Shown here: in pieces, positions 8,944 through 17,300 of the stretch
Position numbering within the stretch: the stretch's first letter is position 1
Layout of the letters: each line of letters opens with the position of its first letter
Assembly (NCBI GenBank): GCA_964527735.1
Contig: CAZGPG010000003.1
Location: forward strand, 208,608 to 272,607
DNA from: JBEBVQ01 sp964527735
Lineage (GTDB): Bacteria > Bacteroidota > Bacteroidia > Chitinophagales > Chitinophagaceae
Direction of reading: 5' to 3'
DNA: 64,000 nt
Notes under the pieces: model-generated
The model's database searches: none
What the model was told of the DNA's origin: nothing
What the model saw: the letters and a program-made list of their open reading frames with translations, nothing else
Program-made: the position numbers and the translations under genes

Positions 8944-10194
8944 ATGGTACTCAATTATATCTGGATCGCCTTTTTCGTGATTGGTTTTGTGGTCGCGCTT
9001 TTCAAAGCCTTTACCGGAGATGCCGGTATACTGACCGAAATGCTCACGGGTATTTTTGGCAGCGCCAAGACCGGCTTTGAAATATCTATCGGGCTAACGG
9101 GTATTATGGCGTTGTGGCTCGGTATCATGAAGATCGGGGAAAAGGCCGGCGTGATCCGGGTGTTTGCCCGTGGCGTTGCGCCGTTTTTCCGCACACTCTT
9201 CAGAGGCGTTCCCAAAGAGCATCCTGCCAATGGCAGCATCATGATGAACTTTTCAGCGAATATGCTGGGACTGGATAATGCCGCTACGCCATTGGGTCTG
9301 AAGGCGATGAATGAGCTTCAGGAGCTAAACCCGGAAAAAGAAAAGGCAAGCGATGCGCAGATTATGTTCCTGGTGCTCAATACCGCCGGACTGACGCTTA
9401 TTCCTTCCTCTGTTATTGCTATCCGCCAGACCATTGCCGTTCAGCAGGGGATCGCTGAGAATTTTAATGCTGCGGATATTTTCCTTCCCACATTGATGGC
9501 AACGTTTACCGGCTTTATTGCCGGTATATTCTCTGTCGCGGCCTTCCAGCGCATCAACCTGCTCAAACTGCCGGTGCTGCTTTTCATTGGTATGTTCGCG
9601 CTGCTGATCGGTCTGATGTATTATTTTGCCGCACGTACGCCGGCCGAGCAGCTTAGCAATGTGATGGGCGCAGTGGGGAGTGGTATCATATTGCTTATTA
9701 TCCTGCTTTTTATTATTGCCGGCGCCGTCAGAAAGCAAAATGTGTACGATCATTTCGTAGAAGGCGCCAAGGAAGGGTTCCAGGTTGCGATACGCATTAT
9801 TCCTTATTTAGTTGCTATACTTATTGCTATCAGTGTATTCCGCACCAGCGGATGCATGAATTACCTGGTAAACGGTATCGCTCATATTGTGGCATGGTTT
9901 GGCCTGAATACGGATTTTGTGCCGGCGCTGCCGGTGGCGATGATGAAGACCCTCAGCGGCAGCGGCGCACGTGGGCTAATGGTCGACGTAATGAATGAGC
10001 ACGGGGTAGCCTCATTTCCCGGCCGGCTGGCCGCCGTGATACAAGGCTCTACGGAGACCACTTTTTATGTGCTGGCGGTGTACTTCGGGAGCGTAAATAT
10101 AAAGAATACCCGTCACGCAGTGACCTGCGGGCTGATCGCGGATGTGGCAGGCGTTATCGGGGCAATTATCATATCATATCTGTTCTTTCATTAA
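8944..10194 (+). CDS. Fused spore maturation protein A/B (nucleoside recognition 'Gate' domains)
   Basis: 416-residue inner-membrane protein with about eight to ten hydrophobic segments. It carries two nucleoside-recognition (Gate) domains, one in the SpmA-like half (GIMALWLGIMKIGEKAG..., MMNFSANMLGLDNAATPLG) and one in the SpmB-like half (FQVAIRIIPYLVAILIAISVFR..., PVAMMKTLSGSGARGLM, GSTETTFYVLAVYFG). In Firmicutes SpmA and SpmB are separate and act in spore core dehydration. The fused form is usual in non-sporulating Bacteroidota, where its role is unknown. The ATG at 8944 lies 13 bases after the preceding terminator. It appears monocistronic. Confidence 0.9.
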   Translation: MVLNYIWIAFFVIGFVVALFKAFTGDAGILTEMLTGIFGSAKTGFEISIGLTGIMALWLGIMKIGEKAGVIRVFARGVAPFFRTLFRGVPKEHPANGSIMMNFSANMLGLDNAATPLGLKAMNELQELNPEKEKASDAQIMFLVLNTAGLTLIPSSVIAIRQTIAVQQGIAENFNAADIFLPTLMATFTGFIAGIFSVAAFQRINLLKLPVLLFIGMFALLIGLMYYFAARTPAEQLSNVMGAVGSGIILLIILLFIIAGAVRKQNVYDHFVEGAKEGFQVAIRIIPYLVAILIAISVFRTSGCMNYLVNGIAHIVAWFGLNTDFVPALPVAMMKTLSGSGARGLMVDVMNEHGVASFPGRLAAVIQGSTETTFYVLAVYFGSVNIKNTRHAVTCGLIADVAGVIGAIIISYLFFH

Positions 10195-10324
10195 TTCTTT
10201 GTTCGGGTTTTGAAGTTTGGAAAAATAGAAAGAGGCTGCAATATTTTGTATCTTTACAATAAGATATTCTTTTTAAGAATATTGATTTAATTTTGATAAT
10301 AAACCAGATGCTATTCCCCTTTAA

Positions 10325-10355
10325 TTGGTCCATCTGTGTAAATAATAGATATTTG
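10325..10355 (+). promoter_or_regulatory. Candidate promoter for the Crp/Fnr gene
   Basis: TTG at 10325-10327, 20 bases, then GATATTTG at 10348-10355, one mismatch from TAnnTTTG. Transcription would begin a few bases before the ATG at 10369, giving a very short leader. The upstream 130 bases are AT-rich and hold no gene. Confidence 0.45.
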
Positions 10356-10368
10356 TAGTTTTTAAATT

Positions 10369-10965
10369 ATGATACGAGAACCGATTCCCAATCTGTCAAT
10401 GGCTGAGTTATTACATATTATTCATCCTATCAGTACAGAAGTCAGGCAATACATTAACAGGGTTACAACGGAGCTTTCCGTTAAAAAAGGACAAGTGCTG
10501 ATTGCCGAGGGCGATATATGCACCCATCTTTACCTGATTAAACAAGGCGCTGTGAGGGCCTATATCAAAGAGGGAGGACAGGAAATTACCATCTGGGTGT
10601 GCGCCGAAGGCGAAATCGTTACATCTATCCGGGGTTTTTTCAGCCGGAAGCCGGTCCGGGAATATGTAGAAGTTATTGAAGATTCTGTTCTTATTGCTGC
10701 AGACCACCAGGATATGGAGCGGATGTTTAAGCGCTATCCTGAAACCAACATCCTCGGCAGAAAATTATTGGAACTGTATTACCAGGATGCAGAAGAAAGG
10801 GCAATCACTGCCCGTATGCCCCGCGCAGAAACCAAATACGCATATTTTGTAGCGCATAAAGGATTTTTATTAAACCGGATTCCGTTAAGATATATTGCTT
10901 CTTATCTCGGCATGACGCTCGAAACACTGAGCCGTATACGCAGTAAGTTTTCCCGCAATAAATAA
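10369..10965 (+). CDS. Crp/Fnr-family transcriptional regulator
   Basis: 198 residues. The N-terminal cyclic-nucleotide-binding-like beta barrel (about 20-120) contains KGQVLIAEGDICTHLYLIKQGAVRAYI, and a dimerisation helix follows. The C-terminal winged helix-turn-helix shows IPLRYIASYLGMTLETLSRIRS, with the recognition helix near residue 185. No Fnr-type Cys cluster and no canonical cAMP-binding Arg-Ser pair are seen, so the effector is unknown, as for most Bacteroidota members. It stands alone, upstream of the fibre locus and separated from it by a 56-bp perfect palindrome. It could regulate that locus, but nothing in the sequence proves it. Confidence 0.88.
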   Translation: MIREPIPNLSMAELLHIIHPISTEVRQYINRVTTELSVKKGQVLIAEGDICTHLYLIKQGAVRAYIKEGGQEITIWVCAEGEIVTSIRGFFSRKPVREYVEVIEDSVLIAADHQDMERMFKRYPETNILGRKLLELYYQDAEERAITARMPRAETKYAYFVAHKGFLLNRIPLRYIASYLGMTLETLSRIRSKFSRNK

Positions 10966-11008
10966 TGGCAGGAACTGCGATATAATAAATGAAATTATTT
11001 TTGATATG

Positions 11009-11064
11009 ATGGTTTTTGTGCTTATCTTTTTGACAATTGTCAAAAAGATAAGCACAAAAACCAT
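11009..11064. repeat. 56-bp perfect palindrome
   Basis: Arms 11009-11036 and 11037-11064 are exact reverse complements over 28 bases with no spacer (centre GACAATTGTC). It lies 43 bases after the Crp/Fnr stop and about 200 bases before the fibre locus. As RNA it would be a very strong hairpin, so it may be the terminator of the regulator gene. As DNA it could extrude a cruciform. The rest of 10966-11269 holds no gene. Confidence 0.9.
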
Positions 11065-11170
11065 TTGTTTTACGGAAAAGCATATATTCTATTAACATCT
11101 TGAAACCCTTTACAGGAAAGAGTTTTGAGGCATTGTACATGCCGATATGCCATCTTTCGTTAAGCGGTTG

Positions 11171-11205
11171 TTATTGGGAAGGGTGGGTTTTTAACATTTG
11201 CTTTG
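11171..11205 (+). promoter_or_regulatory. Candidate promoter for the fibre locus
   Basis: TTATTG at 11171-11176 and TTGCTTTG at 11198-11205 with 21 bases between, near the TTTG/TAnnTTTG pattern (one mismatch in each box). It would start transcription about 60 bases before the ATG at 11270. This is supported only by resemblance. Confidence 0.35.
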
Positions 11206-11269
11206 CGTCATGATTTAATTTTTTAACCATTTGTAAAGCCAATTTTTTAAAAACCAAACACTCCTTTTT

Positions 11270-12550
11270 ATGAAACCACAACAATTTACACCGGATTCGC
11301 GCATGCTTCGGGCATTCGCGCGTTCATTCGTGCTGGCCATATTCGTGCTGGCATTGACACTCCCCGCTACACTGCACGCCCAGGTGAAGATCGGGGATGA
11401 TCCCACCCTGATCACTCCATCCGCGATCCTGGAATTGAACAGTACCCAGCAAGGTTTCCTGATGCCAAGAATTAACAGTTGGCAAATTGATGTGACCTTC
11501 AGTGGTAATATCCCGGATGGGATGATGGTCTTTTATAACAAAGGTCCTTTGGATGATTCCACCGGAATTTACGTGCGTAAGAATAATGTCTGGACACGTG
11601 TTACCACTTCTGAGAATGCAGAGCAAAACCTCTGGAGCCGTAAAGGTAATACGATCGGTACCGGTGCAGACACCCTGGGCTCCCTGGATGCTGCGGACAT
11701 CAGGCTTATCACCAATGGCGCACAGCGTATCCTGCTGGGTGCTGATGGATTGGTAAATTTTACTACTGATTCGGTAGCGATGCGGGGCCGCCTTTCTGTT
11801 GGTGGTCAGATCTTCGCTGACAGTGCAATCAATGTGTCGGATACGGTATACGCAGATGGCATTCAGACCTCCGGCCGCGCAGTAATTAACGGTGATCTGG
11901 TACTGCCTAATGTGGCCGGCCAAAGCATATTTTCGGAAGTGCTGGTGATCGATACGACTACCGGTGTGGTAACGCGTCGTACGATAGATCCGGATGTGTT
12001 CAAAGGATGGCAGGTAGGTGCTTTTGATGAAACCGGAAATGCAGCCGGCCTGGAACTCAAGCCATCTATTAATGGTACCGACAAAGACACGCTGATCCTC
12101 CATGCTGCTAATGAAACCATGCCGGGTGGTGTTTCCGTTACGGATCAGAATTTTGCCGGTAACAAAACGTTTGTTGATTCTGTTGCAGTAGACGGGACAT
12201 TGCTGGTGGGTACTACAGGTACTGCTACAAGGGGTACATTGCAGGTAGAAGGGAGTATGGCATTGAAAGTAAGCACTATCAACTCTACAGCAACGATTGC
12301 AGATGACGATTATACTGTTTTGGTCAGCGCCAACAACATCACGGTATCACTACCTGCTGCTTCAGCAACTAACGAGGGGCGTGTTTATATTGTTAAAAAG
12401 ACAGCTGCAACAGATTTCGTAGCAGGCCCGGTAACCTTATCTGGCCATATAGAAGGCGTTGCTCTCGCTAACATGCAAATATACAATCAGGGTACTTCGC
12501 TGAAATTACAATCTGACGGAACCACCTGGTGGATCGTAGACCGGATGTAG
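11270..12550 (+). CDS. Secreted beta-rich fibre-like surface protein
   Basis: 426 residues with a long signal peptide (about 1-38, FVLAIFVLALTLPATLHA). The mature N terminus (VKIGDDPTLITPSAILELNS ... QGFLMPRIN ... DGMMVFYN ... GIYVRKNNVW) is the same kind of head as that of the 1.9 kilo-residue protein at 14354. The middle is a repetitive beta-rich shaft with Asp/Thr/Val-rich turns. The C terminus (DDDYTVLVSANNITVSLPAAS ... GRVYIVKKT ... TTWWIVDRM) resembles the tips of phage tail-fibre-like proteins. There is no T9SS sorting domain and no S74 domain. It is the first gene of the fibre locus and probably a partner of the other two proteins. The exact function is unknown. Confidence 0.7.
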   Translation: MKPQQFTPDSRMLRAFARSFVLAIFVLALTLPATLHAQVKIGDDPTLITPSAILELNSTQQGFLMPRINSWQIDVTFSGNIPDGMMVFYNKGPLDDSTGIYVRKNNVWTRVTTSENAEQNLWSRKGNTIGTGADTLGSLDAADIRLITNGAQRILLGADGLVNFTTDSVAMRGRLSVGGQIFADSAINVSDTVYADGIQTSGRAVINGDLVLPNVAGQSIFSEVLVIDTTTGVVTRRTIDPDVFKGWQVGAFDETGNAAGLELKPSINGTDKDTLILHAANETMPGGVSVTDQNFAGNKTFVDSVAVDGTLLVGTTGTATRGTLQVEGSMALKVSTINSTATIADDDYTVLVSANNITVSLPAASATNEGRVYIVKKTAATDFVAGPVTLSGHIEGVALANMQIYNQGTSLKLQSDGTTWWIVDRM

Positions 12551-12573
12551 TTATTGGATATTGGCTTTTCATG

Positions 12574-12615
12574 CCGGCTGGCTAATCCGCATCATACGGT
12601 ATGCCAGCCGGTTTT
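12574..12615 (+). terminator. Hairpin followed by T run
   Basis: CCGGCTGGC (12574-12582) pairs with GCCAGCCGG (12603-12611) and is followed by TTTT. It lies 24 bases after the stop of the 426-residue gene and could cause partial termination within the fibre locus. Confidence 0.65.
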
Positions 12616-12692
12616 ACAGCCGACACGACAAGCAAATATAATTCAGCAGTTCCGGCCTGAAAGGCGCTGCTGCCAAACTTACCCGATCTACC

Positions 12693-14276
12693 TTGAAGCG
12701 ATTTTTCTCCATATTACTGGTGTGTCTTTCTGCAACCGGAGCTGCCTTCGGCCAGATGGCCGATATGTATGTATCCCCCGGTACGCGGATGTTCTTTGCA
12801 AATGGCAAAGAAGTCGCTGTATTCGGGAATATGCATGTAGCCGGTACTGTGGGTCAGGAGACCGGGAGCAAACTGCTTTTTTACGGGCAGTCGTGGGTGA
12901 ATGATGCTGACGCTGTTTTCCGTGATGAGACATCATCCGGCCTGACGCCGGGCAACGGTGGTGAAATATATTTTCGCCAGCCGCATCCGCTGCATGGCCA
13001 CCTGGGCTTGCAAACGCTGGAAGGCGCTTATAGTACGCTGGACTATAGCGGCCCCACGTTGCCGTCCCTCTTCCTGGAAAACGAGTCTGGCCTGGTGCTG
13101 ATGAACGGAAACGCTTCGGTACGTAACCGGCTCCATTTTGATCAGGGGCATGTATACCTGAACGGAAATGATCTGTCGGTCGGTCAGCATACAGCGCCCG
13201 GACGGATCAGCGGCTACGATGAAAACCATTTTGTAGTGACCGGCGGCGGACAAACAGGTGGCTCGCTGGCTATGATGACGCTTTTCCCCCAGGGAGATAC
13301 TGCTATCTTCCCGATCGGTACGGATGAAGGTGAATATACACCTGCAGCAGTCCGTAATACAGCAAATAAAACAGCGAATTTCAAGGCCAGGGTGTTTGAT
13401 GGCGTGTATGAAAACGGTCTTTCCGGGGATGATATAGGTGCGCTTGGCGTAAAGAAAACCTGGCAGATTGCATCGTCAGGAGAAGTATTCGAGGCAGACA
13501 TTTTCCTGCAGCACAAGCTGTCTGATGAAGGGCCGATGTTTTATGCCAACCGGCATGAGAGCTTCATAAGCCGTCTGGCAGGTAATAACTGGGATACATC
13601 GAAGATATTGCAGATGCCCGCCGGCCCGGGCTGGATAACAACGGGAAGCCCGCTGATTGGTGCGGGTGTCAACGACCGGTCGTTTGCATTGCAGGCCGGA
13701 GGTACGCATGTGTTCACTAAAATGACCCGCCCCGTTCCTTACGAATGTGTGGCACAGTTCACTTATTTTACTGTATGGAAAGAAGGTACTTTCCGCACCA
13801 AGCTCAACTGGGGCGTTCTGGCACGGCCGGGTATCATTGCCTATAACGTGGAAAAGCGGATCGGACGAAACGGCGCCTGGGAGACAGTGGCGCGCGTACC
13901 GGCGAGTAATGTGTTTGATTATTCCTGGCTGGATGAAGATGTGCACTACGATGAGCCTTGCTATTACCGTATCCGTCTGACCTGCTTTACCGGCGAGCAT
14001 GTATATTCTGATATGCGGATGGCGATGCCGGAAGAGATAGCCCTTGTGTATCCCAATCCTACTGAAGGAAAGTTTACACTGTCTGTTGCTGCTCCGGAAC
14101 GCATCAGCGCTGCCGTACTGCATGATGCAGCAGGCAAGAAGGTATTGACCAGAAAGATCACGCAGCAGCTTACCGAATTTAATATTACATATGTAGCGGC
14201 GGGCGTCTATTTCCTTTCCGTTTATTCGGATAGGGATGTACGGCTGGCCGTGGTGAGGATTTTAAAAGTGAATTAA
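12693..14276 (+). CDS. T9SS type A sorted surface protein of the fibre locus
   Basis: 527 residues. The start must be the TTG at 12693: the signal peptide (KRFFSILLVCLSATGAAFG) begins at the next codon, and the first in-frame ATG comes only after the signal cleavage region. The mature part has beta-rich modules (MYVSPGTRMFFANGKEVAVFG..., PIGTDEGEYTP), a fibronectin-like region (EKRIGRNGAWETVARVPASN) and a C-terminal T9SS type A sorting domain (VYPNPTEGKFTLSV ... AAGVYFLSVYSD). It sits between two fibre-type genes that lack any sorting domain, so it is a candidate surface anchor or export partner for them. That role is inferred from position only. Confidence 0.8.
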   Translation: MKRFFSILLVCLSATGAAFGQMADMYVSPGTRMFFANGKEVAVFGNMHVAGTVGQETGSKLLFYGQSWVNDADAVFRDETSSGLTPGNGGEIYFRQPHPLHGHLGLQTLEGAYSTLDYSGPTLPSLFLENESGLVLMNGNASVRNRLHFDQGHVYLNGNDLSVGQHTAPGRISGYDENHFVVTGGGQTGGSLAMMTLFPQGDTAIFPIGTDEGEYTPAAVRNTANKTANFKARVFDGVYENGLSGDDIGALGVKKTWQIASSGEVFEADIFLQHKLSDEGPMFYANRHESFISRLAGNNWDTSKILQMPAGPGWITTGSPLIGAGVNDRSFALQAGGTHVFTKMTRPVPYECVAQFTYFTVWKEGTFRTKLNWGVLARPGIIAYNVEKRIGRNGAWETVARVPASNVFDYSWLDEDVHYDEPCYYRIRLTCFTGEHVYSDMRMAMPEEIALVYPNPTEGKFTLSVAAPERISAAVLHDAAGKKVLTRKITQQLTEFNITYVAAGVYFLSVYSDRDVRLAVVRILKVN

Positions 14277-14353
14277 TTACCGGTCTGCCGGAGTACTGTC
14301 GTATGGAATGTAACATGAACTTTTTTTCCGTTTTTAAGAGAAGAATATTTATC

Positions 14354-17300
14354 ATGAGGAAAGCAACGAAACTGATTATACCTGTGCGACTAACCATGTG
14401 GTCTGTCACGACGGTCATGATACTCCTTTTGGGGATGTCGCCCCAGGCGTCTGCCCAGTTCAAGGTCGGTGATAATCCTACAGACGTCCATCCGGCAGCA
14501 GCTTTACAGGTAGAAAGCACGAACCAGGGGGTATTGCTGCCACGGGTTAACGACACGGCGGCTACGCCGTTGCCTTTATCACCCGATGGAATGATCGTCT
14601 ATTTTACGGATGCGGGCAACGGCGGGGCAGACGCAGGTTTGTATGTGCGTAAGAACGGTAGCTGGCATAAAATGGAAGCTGCGGGGAATAGCTGGTCGCT
14701 GATTGGTAATGCCGGTACGGACCCTTCGGAAAATTTTATCGGCACGACGGATAACCAGCCGCTGCAGATGAGGGCGAACGATACCCGGATAGCTATATTG
14801 CATCCCAATAACCTCAGCCTGGGCGCCAGCGCAATGGATGTTGCTAACGGGACGGGCAATATTGCACTGGGGAATCAGGCCCTGGGAAATGCGGATAATC
14901 TCGGCAACAATAACACGGCAGTTGGCACGAGGAGCCTCAGAAAAACCAACGGCATTCTGTCAAATACCCCTCAGGGCAATACCGCTGTCGGCAGCTATGC
15001 GCTTGAAGATAACGAGGATGGCAGCTACAATACTGCCGTGGGCGACAGTGCGCTGGCAATAAACAAATCCGGAACGCATAATACCGCTATAGGAACGCAG
15101 TCCGGTGTCTCTGCAGGCAATCTTTCCTACACTACCGCCATCGGTTACAATGCCCGGGTGGCGAAAAGCAACGCTATTGTGCTGGGCGATACCGCCAGTA
15201 ATGATTTATACATAGGCATCGGCCGCAGCACGCCGGAAGCAAAGTTGCATATCTATGCCACGGCGGGTAATAATCCGATGAAGCTGGAAGGTCTTCCTTC
15301 CGGAGGAACGACAGACTCATTGCTTACTGTGAGCGGAGATGGCGTTGTGGGGAAGAAGACGGTCAACAGTGTTATCTCGGCGACTGCCTGGAGCCTTACA
15401 GGTAACACAGGAGTCACTGCAGGACATTCGATAGGTACTTTAAATGACTATCCGCTGCATTTTACAGTGAACGGAAACCGGGCAGGATTTATTTCCGGTG
15501 ATGGTGACGGGCAGTACCGTAATACGAGTATTGGTTACAGGAGCCTGCCGGAAACTGTTACAGGGTACGATAATTCTGCTTTCGGGATGTATGCGCTGAA
15601 CGGCGTTACGGCGGGAGAAAGAAATACTGCTACCGGCAGTCATGCATTGTTCCGGAACACCACAGGCCTGGATAATACAGCCGTGGGAAATGATGCGCTT
15701 AGAGAAAACACCGGATCCGGCAACACTGCAGTGGGCAGTTCAGCCCTGACATCCAATACCGGCGGCAACCTGAATGTTGCGGTGGGGCAAGGCGCTATGG
15801 CAACAAATGAAACAGGGAACAGCAATATAGCAGTGGGGTGGAATGCTTTGACAAACAGTGTAACGGGGAACGGGAACGTTGCTGTCGGCGATCAGGCGTT
15901 AACGAACAATATCAGCGGCATACAGAATATCGCTCTGGGTATATCTGCCCTGTATAACAATAATACGGGTAATAATAATGTTGCTATTGGTCCCTTTGCG
16001 ATGTTCACAACCAGCGGCGCCAGCTATTCTAATGTCGCCGTTGGTCCTCATGCTTTGTATAATAATACGACAGGGAGCAATAACATTTCCCTGGGCGTGC
16101 GGTCTGCCAGCAGCAATACTACCGGAGGCTCCAATATAGCGATCGGCGACAGTGCACTGTCGCAAAACGCATCCGGAAATTACAATATCGCAATCGGTCG
16201 TCGTTCAGGTACAACGGCTCCGAACTTGAGTAGTGCTGTTGCTATAGGCGATGGTGCACGTGTTGCCAGAAGCAATGCCATGGTGCTGGGCGATACGTCC
16301 GATAATAACTTCAATGTAGGTATCGGGAGAAGTACTCCGCAGGCAAAGCTTCATGTACGGGCTACAGCAGGAAATAACCCGTTGATGCTTGAAGGCGTAC
16401 CTACTGCATCCGCGGCAGACTCCATCCTCACCATCAACAATACAACGGGCGTGGTGGGCAAACGGACAATTGGCAGCCTGATCTCCGGCGGATGGAATCT
16501 GACAGGGAACAGCGGGACTACCCCTTCTCATTTTATCGGAACGACTGATGCTAATCACCCGTTGCGTTTCCAGGCAGAAGGGTGGCCTGCAGGAGAACTT
16601 GGTGCTCAGAATACGATTTTCGGATATCGAGCCATGGTAGATATCTCCTCCGGAACACAAAATGTGGCAATAGGAACCCAGGCGCTTATGTATAATATGG
16701 AGGGTTCGAACAATATTGGTATCGGTCATCTTGCTACGAGTTTCCCTACCAATCTGAATTATGCGATTGCTATCGGCAGTAATACTATTGTACGCCGCAG
16801 CAATTCCATGGTGTTGGGTGATACAACGATCAATGATTTCAATGTGGGTATCGGAAGGAGTACACCGCAGGCTAAACTGCATATCAAATCCACTACGGGT
16901 AATAACCCGCTGATACTTGAGGGGCTTCCATCCGGCGGAGCCGGCGACTCGTTGCTGACCGTGAATGCAAATGGCATAGTAGGCAAAAAGACGGTTGGCA
17001 GTATGGTGTCTGCAACGGCCTGGAGCCTGACAGGTAATACAGGTACAACGGCCGGTACGCATTTTATTGGTACTGCGGATAATCAGGATATCGTATTTAA
17101 GAGAAATAATGTTTTTTCCGGCCGGATAGGAGATAAGGTTACGGCGCTGGGTAATATGGCAGGTATCAATACCAGTACAGGCGTATCGAATCTCGCCATC
17201 GGAGACAGGGCATTGCAGACGAATATAGGAGGGCAGGATAATACCGCAGTGGGCGCCAATGCACTGAGCTACAATACAGCCAGCTATAATACCGCCCTTG

